Positions 24,573 through 35,789 of a stretch of DNA of 64,000 bases are shown here, piece by piece; position 1 is the first letter of the stretch, and every line of letters begins with the position of its first letter. This DNA is from Neocallimastix lanati (nom. inval.) (Eukaryota > Neocallimastigomycota > Neocallimastigomycetes > Neocallimastigales > Neocallimastigaceae). The stretch spans positions 1 through 64,000 of the forward strand of contig JACVTC010000255.1 in the NCBI GenBank assembly GCA_016946835.1, in the 5' to 3' direction. Both the position numbers and the translations under genes were made by a program. The notes beneath the pieces are model-generated. The model was given only the letters and a program-made list of their open reading frames with translations. It made no database searches and was not told where the DNA came from.

Positions 24573-26325
24573 GAATAATAATAATGAATAATTTTTGAAA
24601 AGTATTTTATATAATATATAAATTATAAATAATTACTTTTTTTTTTAATTTTATTTTCTTATTATATTTCATTATTTGAATATTTGATTTATTTATTTAT
24701 AATTATATTTTATTTGTGTTAATATATTAAATTCCATATTTTATTTAGTTGATCTATTTTAATATAATTTATATTTTATTATGTTCTGTATTAGTTATTT
24801 TATTTAATTGTTATATTTAATAGTATTATTTTAATTAAAATTATAAAGTATTATTATTTTTTATTATATATTTTATTTAGTTTGTATATTTAGTGGTGTT
24901 ATTTTAATTAAAATTATATTTTATTATTACAATTTATTACTTTTTTTTATTAAATTGTTTTATTTAGTAATGTTATTTAAAATAGGGTTATATTTTATTA
25001 CTTTTTTTTTATTTTTTTTTTTTTTTTTTTTTAGTTAATCTATTATCTATTTTATTAGTAGGTTTATTTATTTTCTTTATTTAATTTTCAATAAAAATTA
25101 AATTTTTAAATAGTAAATTAATTTATGCTAAATTTTTTTTTTTTTTTTTGTTTCTACTATATCAATATATTACTGGTATATTTTTTAATAGAAAAGTTAG
25201 AGTAAATATTATTTATATGATTAAATTTAGATGCCAAAATTCAAATATTTTTTTGTTTATTATTATTAAAAACGATTAAATCATTAAAAAGGGTTATTAC
25301 TAATAGATCTATAAATTAATTAGTAATTATATATGTGATAAACTAATGTAGATAAATACCTTAAATATATATATTTTTTTAATTATTAATAATAAATTTT
25401 ATTATTTTGTAATTACCATTAACAAATTCCAGTAATTTTTGGGTTAATCCACAAAAATACTTTGGGATTTATTTTTAAATTTCTTATTATATTTTTACTG
25501 AAAATGTAAAAATAAATATTATATAATATTTATATTTATAATACTTATAATATATTTTTTTATATTTCAAAATATTTTAGTGAATTGAATTAGAATGAAC
25601 TGCTTAATAAAATACTGAAACACTCATTATAGATATTCATTATGTCAACGGAAAAAGAAATGTGTAAATATTATTATCATTGATACAATGAAAATTAAGA
25701 TTTTATTTTTCATATGAAAAACCCGAATTAATTATATCTTCTAAAAAATATTAAATAATTAAAAGAAATTAAATATAATTTTTCCAATTTTTGTTCACAT
25801 AAATTAATTAAATAAAAAATAATATATTTACTGTTTTAATAGTAAATTCATTATGTTATTATATTTATTTTATGAATTGCTTCTTTTTTTTAATCAATTA
25901 AATATATATATTTTATTTAAAAATAAACGAATATATATTTTATTTTAAAATAAACAAATATATATTTTATATTTCCTATAAATCTTAGATTATATTATAT
26001 TTAATACAATTATTAAGGAAAATATAATTTTTAATATTTAATTTGATTCCTTTAGTTCTTTTCTGAAATTAATAAATAATATAATTTATAATTAATTATA
26101 ATGGGAAAATTTGTAATGAAAAAATTATAATGTTTATTATTTCCATTTACGAACATATAATTAATAAAATGAAATTAATACTCCGAAAGAATATGCGTAA
26201 AAATCTCAGATTAAATATTTATAATTTTATGTGTAAAAAGTTTAAAATGTAGAGAATATATAATTTATATAAATATGAAAATTTCTAAATTCATAGATAT
26301 TTATATTTATAAAAAATTAAATAAT
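22911..26325. other. Gene-free AT spacer
   Basis: About 3.4 kb of almost pure A/T with homopolymer runs (for example T near 24545-24572 and 25012-25033) and ATT/TTA microsatellites (24160-24260). No open frame with coding character, transposon motif or structured GC island was found. It lies downstream of the minus-strand ankyrin gene, so its right end contains that gene's 3' untranslated region. Confidence 0.75.
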
Positions 26326-28434
26326 TTATCCAAAAATAATTTTACTAATAAAAGAGCTAAATGAAGATTTATTAGTTTTTTTTGAATTTATTGATTTTGC
26401 ATTCAATTCATCTTCTTTTTTTTTCAGATATTCATAAATTTCCTTGTTTTTATATTGAGATCTAGCGTAATCTATTGGTCTCTGATTATCAGAATTTTTA
26501 CAGTTGATGTCTATTCCTTCTTCTACTAAATATTGAACTAATTCTAACTTTTTTTCCATTACACATGAAAATAATGCATTATAATTATGTTTAGTAGTAT
26601 GATTAATATCAATTCCATTTTTTACCAAATACTTAATGATTTCTATATTTCCGGATCGAGCACCTAGCGTTAAAGCGTTTCCTCCATTAATAGTTTGATC
26701 ATTAATATCTATACCACATTCAAATAAATATTTTACTATTTCTAATTTATTATAAATACAAGCAATTATTAATGCGTTTAACCCTGAATTGTTTTTTGCT
26801 TTAATATTAATACCTTTACTTATTAAATATTTAACGATATCTAAGGTACCTGTCATTGAAGCAATGATTAAAGCATTATCTCCGTCATTATCTTTAAAAT
26901 TTATATTTATTCCATTTTCAACTAATAATTGAACCATTTTTAAATTATTTTGATTGATAGCATATAATAAGGCATTACTATTATAAGCATTTAAAGCGTT
27001 AATATCTGCACCTTTTTCAATAAAAAATTTAACCATTTCTCGATCGTTATTATCGCAAGCATTCATGAGTACTGTTTTCCCATCATAGTCTTTACCATCA
27101 AGATCAATTCCTTTTTCAATCATATAATTAATAAGATTAATATTCTTTTTTTCATATGCGAGTGATAATATATTTTTACTATAAGGATTTTTAAGATTAT
27201 TTCCATACATATCTATATCAATATCAATTAAATAAGTAGCTATATCATTATAATTTTTATCTATAGCATAAAATAAAGCATTCCAACTTTTAGAAAATGA
27301 ACAAACATTAATATTTATTTTTTTTTTTACTAAATATTGAACTACTTCTAGGTTTCCCTTTTCTGTAGCATAGATTAACGCATTTTTATTATCATAATCT
27401 TTTTCGTTAATTTTTATATTATTTTCTATTAAAATTTTAATAATATCTAAATTTCCACTTTGGGAAGCTATCATTAAAGCATTTCTTCCTTCAGTATCTT
27501 TTTCATTAATATTTACACCATTTTCAATTAACCACCTTATTGTAAAAATTCTGTTAAATTTACATGCTTTTAATAATAATTCATAACCTCCTTTTTTTTT
27601 GAATATTTTAACATTATTTTCATATTTCAATAATAATTCTATAACTTTTATGTTATCACTTTTTATCGCAAAGTTATACATAGACTTAGTAATTATTATT
27701 TTTTTATTTTCTGTTTCCATTTTTTCTTTAATGTACGACATTTTTAGAGCATTATGTTTATATAAATAAAGTAAATTTATAATAAATTCATTATTAAAAG
27801 TTAAACTTTCAAAGATAGTTTTTATCAATTCATAAGTTTTTCCATTATTATTAATTGAATTACCATTTATTACATTTTCATTAACAAAATTATTACTATT
27901 ATTATTATTGTTATTATTACTATTACTATTACTATTATTATTATTACCACTATTATTTGTATTATTATTAGTACTACTATTAGTACTACTATTATTATTA
28001 TAATAATTTAGTAAATATTCAATAAAATATAAATTATTATATTTATTATTTATATCGAAATTTTTTGATAAAATATATTTTAAATTTGATTTATTTAATT
28101 TTTTTTTGTTATATAAATAAAACATTATATATTCTTTATTGTTATTCATATAATTTATTTTTGCTCCCATTTTTAATAATAAATCCGCTATGTCAAATTT
28201 ATGATTCTCTATTGCAATAAACAGAGGAGTTTTTTTTTTGTATTCATAATTAAGATTTGAAAAATATGGTAATAATAATTTTATCATTTCAATTGAGCAA
28301 TTGCTTTCAATAGCAAATATTAAATAATAATATTTTGAATTACATAAATCTTTGAAGATTGTATCCTTATTTAATATAGAATAAGTAAGTTCCTTTATTT
28401 CATTATTATTTATTATTTCTTTTATGTCTTTCAT
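26326..28434 (-). CDS. Ankyrin-repeat protein, 702 aa
   Basis: The C-terminal 400 residues form about 12 consecutive ankyrin repeats with well-kept NAL..A...GNL.IVKYLI...I.IN signatures, for example GRNALMIASQSGNLDIIKIL and DNALIIASMTGTLDIVKYLI. The N-terminus (1-150) has one or two further degenerate units (TPLFIAIENHKFDIADLLLK) and is separated by an Asn/Ser-rich segment (about 145-190) encoded by a TTA/TAT microsatellite. No signal peptide, membrane segment or catalytic motif is visible. A short Ser/Lys tail ends the protein. A cytosolic or nuclear protein-binding scaffold is inferred. The shared N-terminal motif and architecture make it a paralogue of the 1664-aa protein at 2287. The start is the first Met of the frame; AT-only sequence precedes it. 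Confidence 0.92.
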   Translation of the reverse strand: MKDIKEIINNNEIKELTYSILNKDTIFKDLCNSKYYYLIFAIESNCSIEMIKLLLPYFSNLNYEYKKKTPLFIAIENHKFDIADLLLKMGAKINYMNNNKEYIMFYLYNKKKLNKSNLKYILSKNFDINNKYNNLYFIEYLLNYYNNNSSTNSSTNNNTNNSGNNNNSNSNSNNNNNNNSNNFVNENVINGNSINNNGKTYELIKTIFESLTFNNEFIINLLYLYKHNALKMSYIKEKMETENKKIIITKSMYNFAIKSDNIKVIELLLKYENNVKIFKKKGGYELLLKACKFNRIFTIRWLIENGVNINEKDTEGRNALMIASQSGNLDIIKILIENNIKINEKDYDNKNALIYATEKGNLEVVQYLVKKKININVCSFSKSWNALFYAIDKNYNDIATYLIDIDIDMYGNNLKNPYSKNILSLAYEKKNINLINYMIEKGIDLDGKDYDGKTVLMNACDNNDREMVKFFIEKGADINALNAYNSNALLYAINQNNLKMVQLLVENGININFKDNDGDNALIIASMTGTLDIVKYLISKGINIKAKNNSGLNALIIACIYNKLEIVKYLFECGIDINDQTINGGNALTLGARSGNIEIIKYLVKNGIDINHTTKHNYNALFSCVMEKKLELVQYLVEEGIDINCKNSDNQRPIDYARSQYKNKEIYEYLKKKEDELNAKSINSKKTNKSSFSSFISKIIFG

Positions 28435-29277
28435 GATAGTTAATTTATTTTAAAAATTATATTTAATCCCATTTTCTGATTCTTATTATAAAATAATAAA
28501 CAATATTTATAAATTTCTTTATAATTGATTGGTCTAATATATATTAATTTTACTCTTACAGTTTTTTTTATATTTTTTATTGTTTTATTGTTATTACCTT
28601 TTTTTATAATTACAATTAACATGTTATATTTTATATCTAAATAAAAATATTTTTAAATAAATTAAAAATTAACAGAAATAAAAGCAAAGGTTATCTTAAT
28701 ATTTTATTAATTAAAATTCTTTATGTTTTAACTTTTTTTTTTTTATTCCTTTTATTCTAATATTTATAAAATTTAAATTTTATTCTTAATAAATTTAACA
28801 TTAAAAATTATTAAAGATAAAAAATATTATTAAATAATTTAAAAGTTATTAAAATAAAATAAAAATAAAAAAAATGTTCTATTGCTAAAGATATTTTTAT
28901 TTTTAAAATTATTTTTAAAGAATATTTTATTATATTTTATTTATATCGTTGAATTTATTTTATTTATTTATTTTATTTTTATAAAACATTTACATAATCT
29001 GTTATACTTTTATGCTTTTATTCAATTTTTATTCAATTTTTATTCAATTTATAGTTTTTAATTATATATATATAGATATTTTTTAATTGTGTATGTATTT
29101 ATTTTTAACTTTTTTATTTATATTTTTATAATTATTATATTAAATTTATTTTTTTAATTCTATTTTTAATTTCATTTTATTTTTATTTTTATTTATATAT
29201 TTTTTTATATTTACTTCACTATTAAAGTGGAATCATAATTTATATTAAATAATATATAAAATTGTTTAATATTAAAA
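28435..29277. other. Spacer between two minus-strand genes
   Basis: AT-only DNA that should contain the promoter of the ankyrin gene (start at 28434) and the 3' end of the 1374-aa gene. A 60-codon open frame at 28440-28622 has no coding character. tcaatttttat is repeated three times at 29020-29050. No motif stands out. Confidence 0.6.
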
Positions 29278-32200
29278 CTAATCTGTTTTTTCCTTTTTAG
29301 ATGATGGATTCACAACTTTAGAAATTGATTTACCCGAATTATTAATTTTTTGTTTATTACTATGTCTTATACTTCTTTTTCTAGATTTACTTAGCATATC
29401 CTGAGATACAGCGGTTTCTACGTTATTTTTTAATGTTTTTGCTGAATTCTTCATTCGGTTAGAAATATCTTCCAAAGATATTGGAGAATCGGCATCTTCA
29501 CCAAATTGACTATTTTCGGAAAAGTCATCAGCATTATCAATTGCTTCCGATAAATAATTTGAATATTCAACCGAATCCATCAATTCTTTGTATCCTTTAT
29601 CAGGATCAATATCATCAAGTTTTCCGATATTATTTTTAATGGTGTTTTTTACTTTTTCATTAGTGAAAACAGATTCTCTTAATATTTGCTTTTTATTACA
29701 ATTACTTTTACCAACTGCTCTTTTACGTGGAATTTTTGAAGAAATACAAAAACTAGAGTTATTGGTTTCATTTTCATTTGTTTCTCCATTTCCATTTCCA
29801 TTTGTTTCTCCGTTTCCATTTTCATTTATTTCTCCATTTCCATTTCCATTTGTTTCTCCATTTCCATTTCCATTTGTTTCTCCATTTCCATTTCCATTTG
29901 TTTCTCCATTTCCATTTCCATCTGTTTCTCCATTTCCATTTCCATTTGTTTCTCCATTTCCATTTCCATTTGTTTCTCCATTTCCATTTCCATCTGTTTC
30001 TCCATTTCCATTTCCATTTGTTTCTCCATTTCCATTTCCATTTGTTTCTCCATTTCCATTTCCATCTGTTTCTCCATTTCCATTTCCATTTGTTTCTCCA
30101 TTTCCATTTCCATTTGTTTCTCCATTTCCAGGTATATCTATAGAAATAAAATCATCGTTATTACCTTCTGAATCCGTTTTAAGGTCTTCCGGTTTTATTC
30201 TACCGCTAATAATATCCTGAAATATACCATTTTTTTTTATTTTAATTCTATTAGTTTTTCCATTATTATTAAATGAAAGATAATATTCTCCATCAACAAG
30301 AGTAATATCTAAATCATTTATATTAAGTTCATTATATCTAACTTCCGCATTCTGAGAAGTGGAAGTGGTACCAGAGTTATCTTCAATTAGAGGAGAGGTA
30401 TTAGAGTTGTTTTCATTAATACCCATAGGTGTTCCAAATAACTGGTATATTCCATTAGATCCAAGAACTCCAGTAAGATAAGAATTATCCGATTGACCAA
30501 GATAATCAGGAAAACGATATTTTAAAGATATTAAAACAAAACTTAATATCGAAGATAAAATATTAAATAACCCTTCAATTTTTCTATTAGTAATAGCCTG
30601 CTGGTTTCCCTGCTGTCCACTTGAAAGTCTATTTTGTAAATAATTCATTAGTATAAATTGTAAAAATCCTACTAAACCAGGAATAACCCATCCCATAGTT
30701 GAAATGGTTTCATATGGATCATCTACCCTTTTATATAAAGCATATTTATTATTTGAGATTACTTTATTTCTTTTAATTAAATCATGCTCATTTATAGGAT
30801 TTTCTCCATTGTCTTCATTTTCTTCATTTTCTTCATTTTCTTCATTTAATATTTTATTATTAAAATGATTTTTTAGTTGATTACTAAACATGATTGTTTC
30901 TGGTAAATAATTATTCATTATTTCAGATGAAATGTGTCCCAGTATATAATAATATGAAGTATTTAGCGTGAAGTCCATTTTGGTTATATAATTATCATAA
31001 GTCTTAACTAATTTATCATATTCGTTAACTATCATATCCTCTGGGACATAGTTATTAGAATCAATATTACTGAGACCGTATTGATAAACATACTCTGTGA
31101 TTATTTTAATAAAACTTTCGTATCTATCCAAAATATTTTTTAATAAAAAATAATTACCAAAATATTGACTTTTTTGTATAATATTTCTACTTATCTCTTT
31201 AATTATTAATATGGTACGATCTAATCTAAAATTCTTTCTTACGGTTTCTTCTTGATCTTCTATATAATAGAGTAAAGAGTAATATTGATACATGAAATAA
31301 TTACTGTAATCCATATCAATTATATTATCTCCCCAATTTAAAAATTTACTATTTATTTCTTTAATTTCTTGCATTTTTGATTTCGGTAATATTATATCTT
31401 TCAATTCAAAAGTTTCGATTTCCTCATTTTCATTATAAAGATTTTCATATAGTAAATTTGTATCAATCATATATAAACCCATTTTTTTTATTAAATTAGA
31501 AGCAGCAGAGATATATCCATCTTCATGATTTTTAAAAATTGTATTAAAGATATTGTTAATTTTTTTAAAATTCGAACTTACATACATTTTTACTGTAGGT
31601 AAATGGAAAGAAATCAATGTATTATCTGATATAATATCATAATTAATATAATTATATAAAATATTTCCACTAGTTGCATTATTTAATTCAGTAAAATCAT
31701 CTTGACAGTTTGCGATAAATGTATCGTAATAAACTTTTACAATTTTATAAATGGCTTCATTGGCGGCCTTTGATCCTTTATAAATACAATTTTTGTCGAC
31801 TTTATTCGTAATAAATAATCTATTGTAGGTCTGATCATCTATTTCAAGGCATATGTTTCTCTCATAACCGTAAATTAAGGTGTCACCCATTTGAAACATA
31901 GAATTTAAATCTTGTTTTATTAGAGAAACAGCGTAAATAATATATCTAAAGTATTCTTCTTCATTTACATTGACATGATATGGAATAATTATTCCATTAT
32001 TAATGAATCCTTCATCAGAACTAATTGTATTATATAAAAATCTGTTTAAGAAATCATCGGAATTGGAAGAACTATAAATATTTATGAAGTAATTAGCGCA
32101 AGAGGCTAAACTATCATATTGATCTTTAGCAATATTTTTAGAATATTTCATTAAAATATCATAATTTAAAATTAATATTTTTAAATTATCTTTACTTTCA

Positions 32201-33402
32201 ATAATAATATCTAAAATATCAGGTAATACAAGTGAATGTGCTGAAATTAATTGTTCGATAATGAAATTATCACTTAAATCTTCATTTATTTTAATATCCT
32301 CAACCAGGTTTGTTGTCTTTTTATAAATATTGAATATTTCTGAAACGGATTGATAAAATTGATTTCTATCAATAGTTACTTCTTCAGTTACACCAGCCTC
32401 TTTAATATTAAGAATAATTAATTCTTGTAATACTAGATCTATAATAGAAATGTTATTACTATCAACATATTTGTTAATTGTTAAATAAAGCTCATATAAA
32501 TCATTGATAATATCGGATGATAAATCTTCAATTAAAGTATTCGAAGTTTCAGTATTATTACTAGCAATGTAAATACCGAAATTATTAGGAAACGAATAAT
32601 TTGTAAAAATAATTTCAATTATTAATTTAAATTTGTTAAATCTTTCCTGTGAATTTAAAGTTAATCCAATATTAGGATTATTCTTAATTAATGTTTCAAT
32701 TACAAGATTTAAAAAGTTATTGGAATCAATTGTTTTACCATATACATTGTATAAATTTGAAATAACTGAATTATTATCATCATTGAGTATCCAATTTAAA
32801 ACATTTTGATTACTTAAAGATGTAATTGCATAATCCAAATTAAGTGACCTTTCAATGTATGGATTTTTAGTAAGGTCGTCATTTAAAATTTTGTCAAAAT
32901 CTAAATCTTCATTACCAGTTGTAAGCATATACTTGTACATATTTATTATATCTTCTTCGGATTCTTCTTGGTATAGCGGGTTGAACATTTCGAAATTTCT
33001 GTTTTTAGCTTTTCTACGCTTAGTAATTATTTGTTCGCCAAAAGTAACTGTAAAGTTTAAGACGACATCTTTTGTGATTTTTTCAGCCTCGAGAAAGACA
33101 TCGAATGGATCTTTATCGAAAAAATTTCCAAAATCTACCGTTTTTCCATTGTAAAGCAACTTGGTAACCTCCTCCTTATAATTCGGTAGGGTCTTTTTTA
33201 ATGATTTTATCTTGTTGTATATAGAGCCACTGTATACGGTTTTTCTAATTAATTCCTGGTTAGGTTTTATATTGTTATTTTTCTTATTGAAATAATTTTT
33301 ATTGATAATGTAATATTGTTCCAAAGGATAATCCTTTGAATATACAATATTACAATTAAAGAGAAGATATACCACTAATATAAATAAATAATTGATTATC
33401 AT
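29278..33402 (-). CDS. Large secreted or membrane-anchored precursor-like protein with GNGET repeats, 1374 aa
   Basis: I do not recognise the family. The first ~22 residues are a clear signal peptide (MIINYLFILVVYLLFNCNIV). Residues about 25-890 are mostly helical and rich in Asn, Ile and Tyr. A KR pair near residue 893 is followed by two hydrophobic segments at about 905-925 and 943-962, a possible membrane hairpin. Residues about 1090-1215 are tandem 8-residue GNGETNGN-type repeats, followed by a basic, Ser-rich tail with PRKRA and SRKRS sites. These and other KR/RR sites suggest Kex2/furin-like maturation. Residues 97-200 align in order with the 1123-aa protein at 35790 (DPFDVF with NPFNYF; LDYAITSL with LIFAITNM), so the two are distant paralogues. 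Function unknown; extracellular or cell-surface location inferred. Confidence 0.85.
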   Translation of the reverse strand: MIINYLFILVVYLLFNCNIVYSKDYPLEQYYIINKNYFNKKNNNIKPNQELIRKTVYSGSIYNKIKSLKKTLPNYKEEVTKLLYNGKTVDFGNFFDKDPFDVFLEAEKITKDVVLNFTVTFGEQIITKRRKAKNRNFEMFNPLYQEESEEDIINMYKYMLTTGNEDLDFDKILNDDLTKNPYIERSLNLDYAITSLSNQNVLNWILNDDNNSVISNLYNVYGKTIDSNNFLNLVIETLIKNNPNIGLTLNSQERFNKFKLIIEIIFTNYSFPNNFGIYIASNNTETSNTLIEDLSSDIINDLYELYLTINKYVDSNNISIIDLVLQELIILNIKEAGVTEEVTIDRNQFYQSVSEIFNIYKKTTNLVEDIKINEDLSDNFIIEQLISAHSLVLPDILDIIIESKDNLKILILNYDILMKYSKNIAKDQYDSLASCANYFINIYSSSNSDDFLNRFLYNTISSDEGFINNGIIIPYHVNVNEEEYFRYIIYAVSLIKQDLNSMFQMGDTLIYGYERNICLEIDDQTYNRLFITNKVDKNCIYKGSKAANEAIYKIVKVYYDTFIANCQDDFTELNNATSGNILYNYINYDIISDNTLISFHLPTVKMYVSSNFKKINNIFNTIFKNHEDGYISAASNLIKKMGLYMIDTNLLYENLYNENEEIETFELKDIILPKSKMQEIKEINSKFLNWGDNIIDMDYSNYFMYQYYSLLYYIEDQEETVRKNFRLDRTILIIKEISRNIIQKSQYFGNYFLLKNILDRYESFIKIITEYVYQYGLSNIDSNNYVPEDMIVNEYDKLVKTYDNYITKMDFTLNTSYYYILGHISSEIMNNYLPETIMFSNQLKNHFNNKILNEENEENEENEDNGENPINEHDLIKRNKVISNNKYALYKRVDDPYETISTMGWVIPGLVGFLQFILMNYLQNRLSSGQQGNQQAITNRKIEGLFNILSSILSFVLISLKYRFPDYLGQSDNSYLTGVLGSNGIYQLFGTPMGINENNSNTSPLIEDNSGTTSTSQNAEVRYNELNINDLDITLVDGEYYLSFNNNGKTNRIKIKKNGIFQDIISGRIKPEDLKTDSEGNNDDFISIDIPGNGETNGNGNGETNGNGNGETDGNGNGETNGNGNGETNGNGNGETDGNGNGETNGNGNGETNGNGNGETDGNGNGETNGNGNGETNGNGNGETNGNGNGEINENGNGETNGNGNGETNENETNNSSFCISSKIPRKRAVGKSNCNKKQILRESVFTNEKVKNTIKNNIGKLDDIDPDKGYKELMDSVEYSNYLSEAIDNADDFSENSQFGEDADSPISLEDISNRMKNSAKTLKNNVETAVSQDMLSKSRKRSIRHSNKQKINNSGKSISKVVNPSSKKEKTD
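29775..30125. repeat. In-frame 24-bp minisatellite with a 72-bp higher-order period
   Basis: On the plus strand the unit is tttctccatttccatttcca plus tttg; on the coding minus strand it gives ETNGNGNG. About 14-15 copies. An Asn/Asp difference (tttg or tctg) falls at every third unit over nine units, so the array has grown by copying blocks of three. Because the 24-mer lacks stops in most frames, long spurious open frames occur on both strands here. Confidence 0.95.
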
Positions 33403-34399
33403 TTAAATTATTATTTATTTTATTTTATTTTATTTTGTTTAATTTTATTTTTATTTTATTTTTTTTTTTTATTTATTTATTTCTTAGGTCTAATAAATTA
33501 TAGCAAGTTATAAAATAATTTTATAATATAAAAATATATTTTTGATACTTTTTAAAAATATATGTAAATATTTATTAATTGATATTTGATGTACTATTTT
33601 TAAGATTAATATTAAAATATATCCAAAGTTTATATAAAGTATATTTATTAATATTATATGTAAAATATATTATTAAAATCTATATTCTATTATAATAAAA
33701 TTTTATTTAATTTAAAATTTAAAATTAAATGTTACACAAGATAAAGGTAAAAAAATAATATATCAAAACTTATATAAATATAGATAAAATTATTAGTAAA
33801 ATAATAAGAAGGCTAAATTTAATAAAATACTGTATTCTAGAACAAATTACCGTTAAAGTTAAAATTGTATTGTTAATAATAATTTATGAAATTTATATAT
33901 GTTATCAATAATATATAAATATATTATAATAAAGATAAAAATATCCCTTTTGATCCTTTTTTTTTTTTTTAATTTAGAAAGAAACAAAGGTAATTTTTAA
34001 TAATAATAAAATATTATTAAATGGAATTTAAATTAAATTTTTAGTAAAAAAGGTTTTATATATATAATGCAACAAAATATATATATATGAAAAATAGGAA
34101 TGTTTAATATATATTGAAAATACTGAATCATAATTGTATTATTTTCTTTTAATAGTTTAATTTATATACAATAAAATTATTAGTAAAGTAAAGAATAAAA
34201 GACGTATAATAGAAATATTAATTTTTTATATTAAAATAATAAAAAATAAATATAAATGGAAAAAATTAATAACGTTAGAAATGAAATATATTTGTTGGTA
34301 ATATCGTAAAATTAGGTTATCGATTTTTTATGTATAAAAACACATTAAAATATAATGTAAATAATAATAAAAATTTTTAAAACAAAAGTTCAACTTTAA
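33403..34399. other. Upstream region of the 1374-aa gene
   Basis: AT-rich spacer that should hold the promoter of the minus-strand gene starting at 33402. Just upstream of the start is a tattttattttattt-type pyrimidine stretch. No conserved motif could be singled out. Confidence 0.5.
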
Positions 34400-34700
34400 T
34401 ATTTTTTTTTTTTTTTTGTGCTCATTAAATAAATAATTTATTTTTTTTTTTGCTCATTAAATAAATAATTTATTTTTTTTGTGTTCATTAAATAAATAAT
34501 TTATTTTTTTTGTGCTCATTAAATAAATAATTTTTTTTTTCTTTTGTGCTCATTAAATAAATAATTTTTTTTTCTTTTGTGCTCATTAAATAAATAATTT
34601 TTTTTTCTTTTGTGCTCATTAAATAAATAATTTTTTTTTTTTTTTTTTTTTTTTTTGTGCTTATTAAATAAATAATTTTTTTTGTTCTCATTAAATAAAT
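34400..34700. repeat. Tandem repeat of ~33 bp (gctcattaaataaataattt + T-run), about nine copies
   Basis: The word tgctcattaaataaataatt recurs about nine times, separated by T-runs of variable length (8 to about 25) with occasional cttt. Slippage in the T-runs explains the uneven period. A 67-codon open frame on the minus strand through this array is a repeat artefact. Confidence 0.92.
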
Positions 34701-35789
34701 ATAATATAGAAGAATATTAATAATTTATATTAATTCCTTTTAAATTCATAATATAAAATTAAAGTAAATAATATAACTTATATTAAATTAATCAAAATGC
34801 ATAAATTATTTCCTTATTTTTTTAAATAATTTATTAATTAAATAGTTAATAATTAAGTGTAATTTTTTTAAAAATTAAGACATATTTCTATAATGTATAA
34901 ATAAATACAAAAAAAATAATTATTTAAATAATAAGTAATAATTATTTAAATTTATATTACAAAAGTTAATTTTATTTTTTTTTTAAAGTTAATTTACTAT
35001 ATATATTTGTAAAACTTTGTGTACTCGGGAATAGCTTTATTTATTTCAAAAGTATTAAAAATAAATTTTTTAGATCAAGAATAAAAATATAAATTAAACC
35101 AACTAAATATAGTCTTCTACTATTATATTTTTAATACCTTATTAAACTAAAATGATATAAGTTTAAATATTTAAGATAAAATTATATAGTAATTATTTAT
35201 TATTAATTTTCCAATATTTTTATGTTTAATTTTATTTCTTTTTTATTTTTATTAAGTTATTATTTCTATTTTTATATTCTCTTATTATATTATCATGTAT
35301 ATTTTTTTTTAATTTATTTTTTTATTTTTTTATTTTATTTTTCTTATTTTACTATTTTTTTATATTATGTTTATTTCCTATTTAAGTTATCACTATTGAT
35401 ATTTCCTTTGATGAATGATTTTCAAATAATAAATGAAATAAAATATTTGTTAATAGTAAATATTTTAAAGAGTTTATAATATTATAATAAATTAATGACA
35501 TTAACTCATAATATATTTTTTAAAATGGATTATTTTTTATTTATATATTTATTTTTTTTTATTTTTTTTTTTTTTTGTTTATTTATTTAATTATTTTTAT
35601 TTTAATAAGAAATTCAAATGAAATTAAAAATTTTAATATGATTATAAAATTAATAATCTTAATAATAATTAAATCTAGAATTATAATTTTGTTTTATTAC
35701 TTTTGGGCTAGAAAATCATTTTTATTTTATTGAAATAATATTAAAATTAATTGAAAATAATCAAAAAAAAAAGCTTGTAAAGCATTTTA
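34701..35789. other. AT spacer upstream of the minisatellite and downstream of the 1123-aa gene
   Basis: No gene is supported. An 85-codon plus-strand frame (35222-35479) codes only for Phe/Tyr/Leu-rich sequence expected from T-rich DNA. The 3' untranslated region of the minus-strand 1123-aa gene lies at the right edge. Confidence 0.7.

Noticed and set aside
29588-30220. Plus-strand open frames with FPFPFVS or HFHFHLFL repeats, and a minus-strand MEMEKQ frame
   Set aside because: All are shadows of the 24-bp minisatellite inside the 1374-aa gene; the unit has no stop in several frames.
34488-34691. Minus-strand frame with repeated IIYLMSTKEK
   Set aside because: Direct translation of the ~33-bp tandem repeat, without a credible start context or unique sequence.
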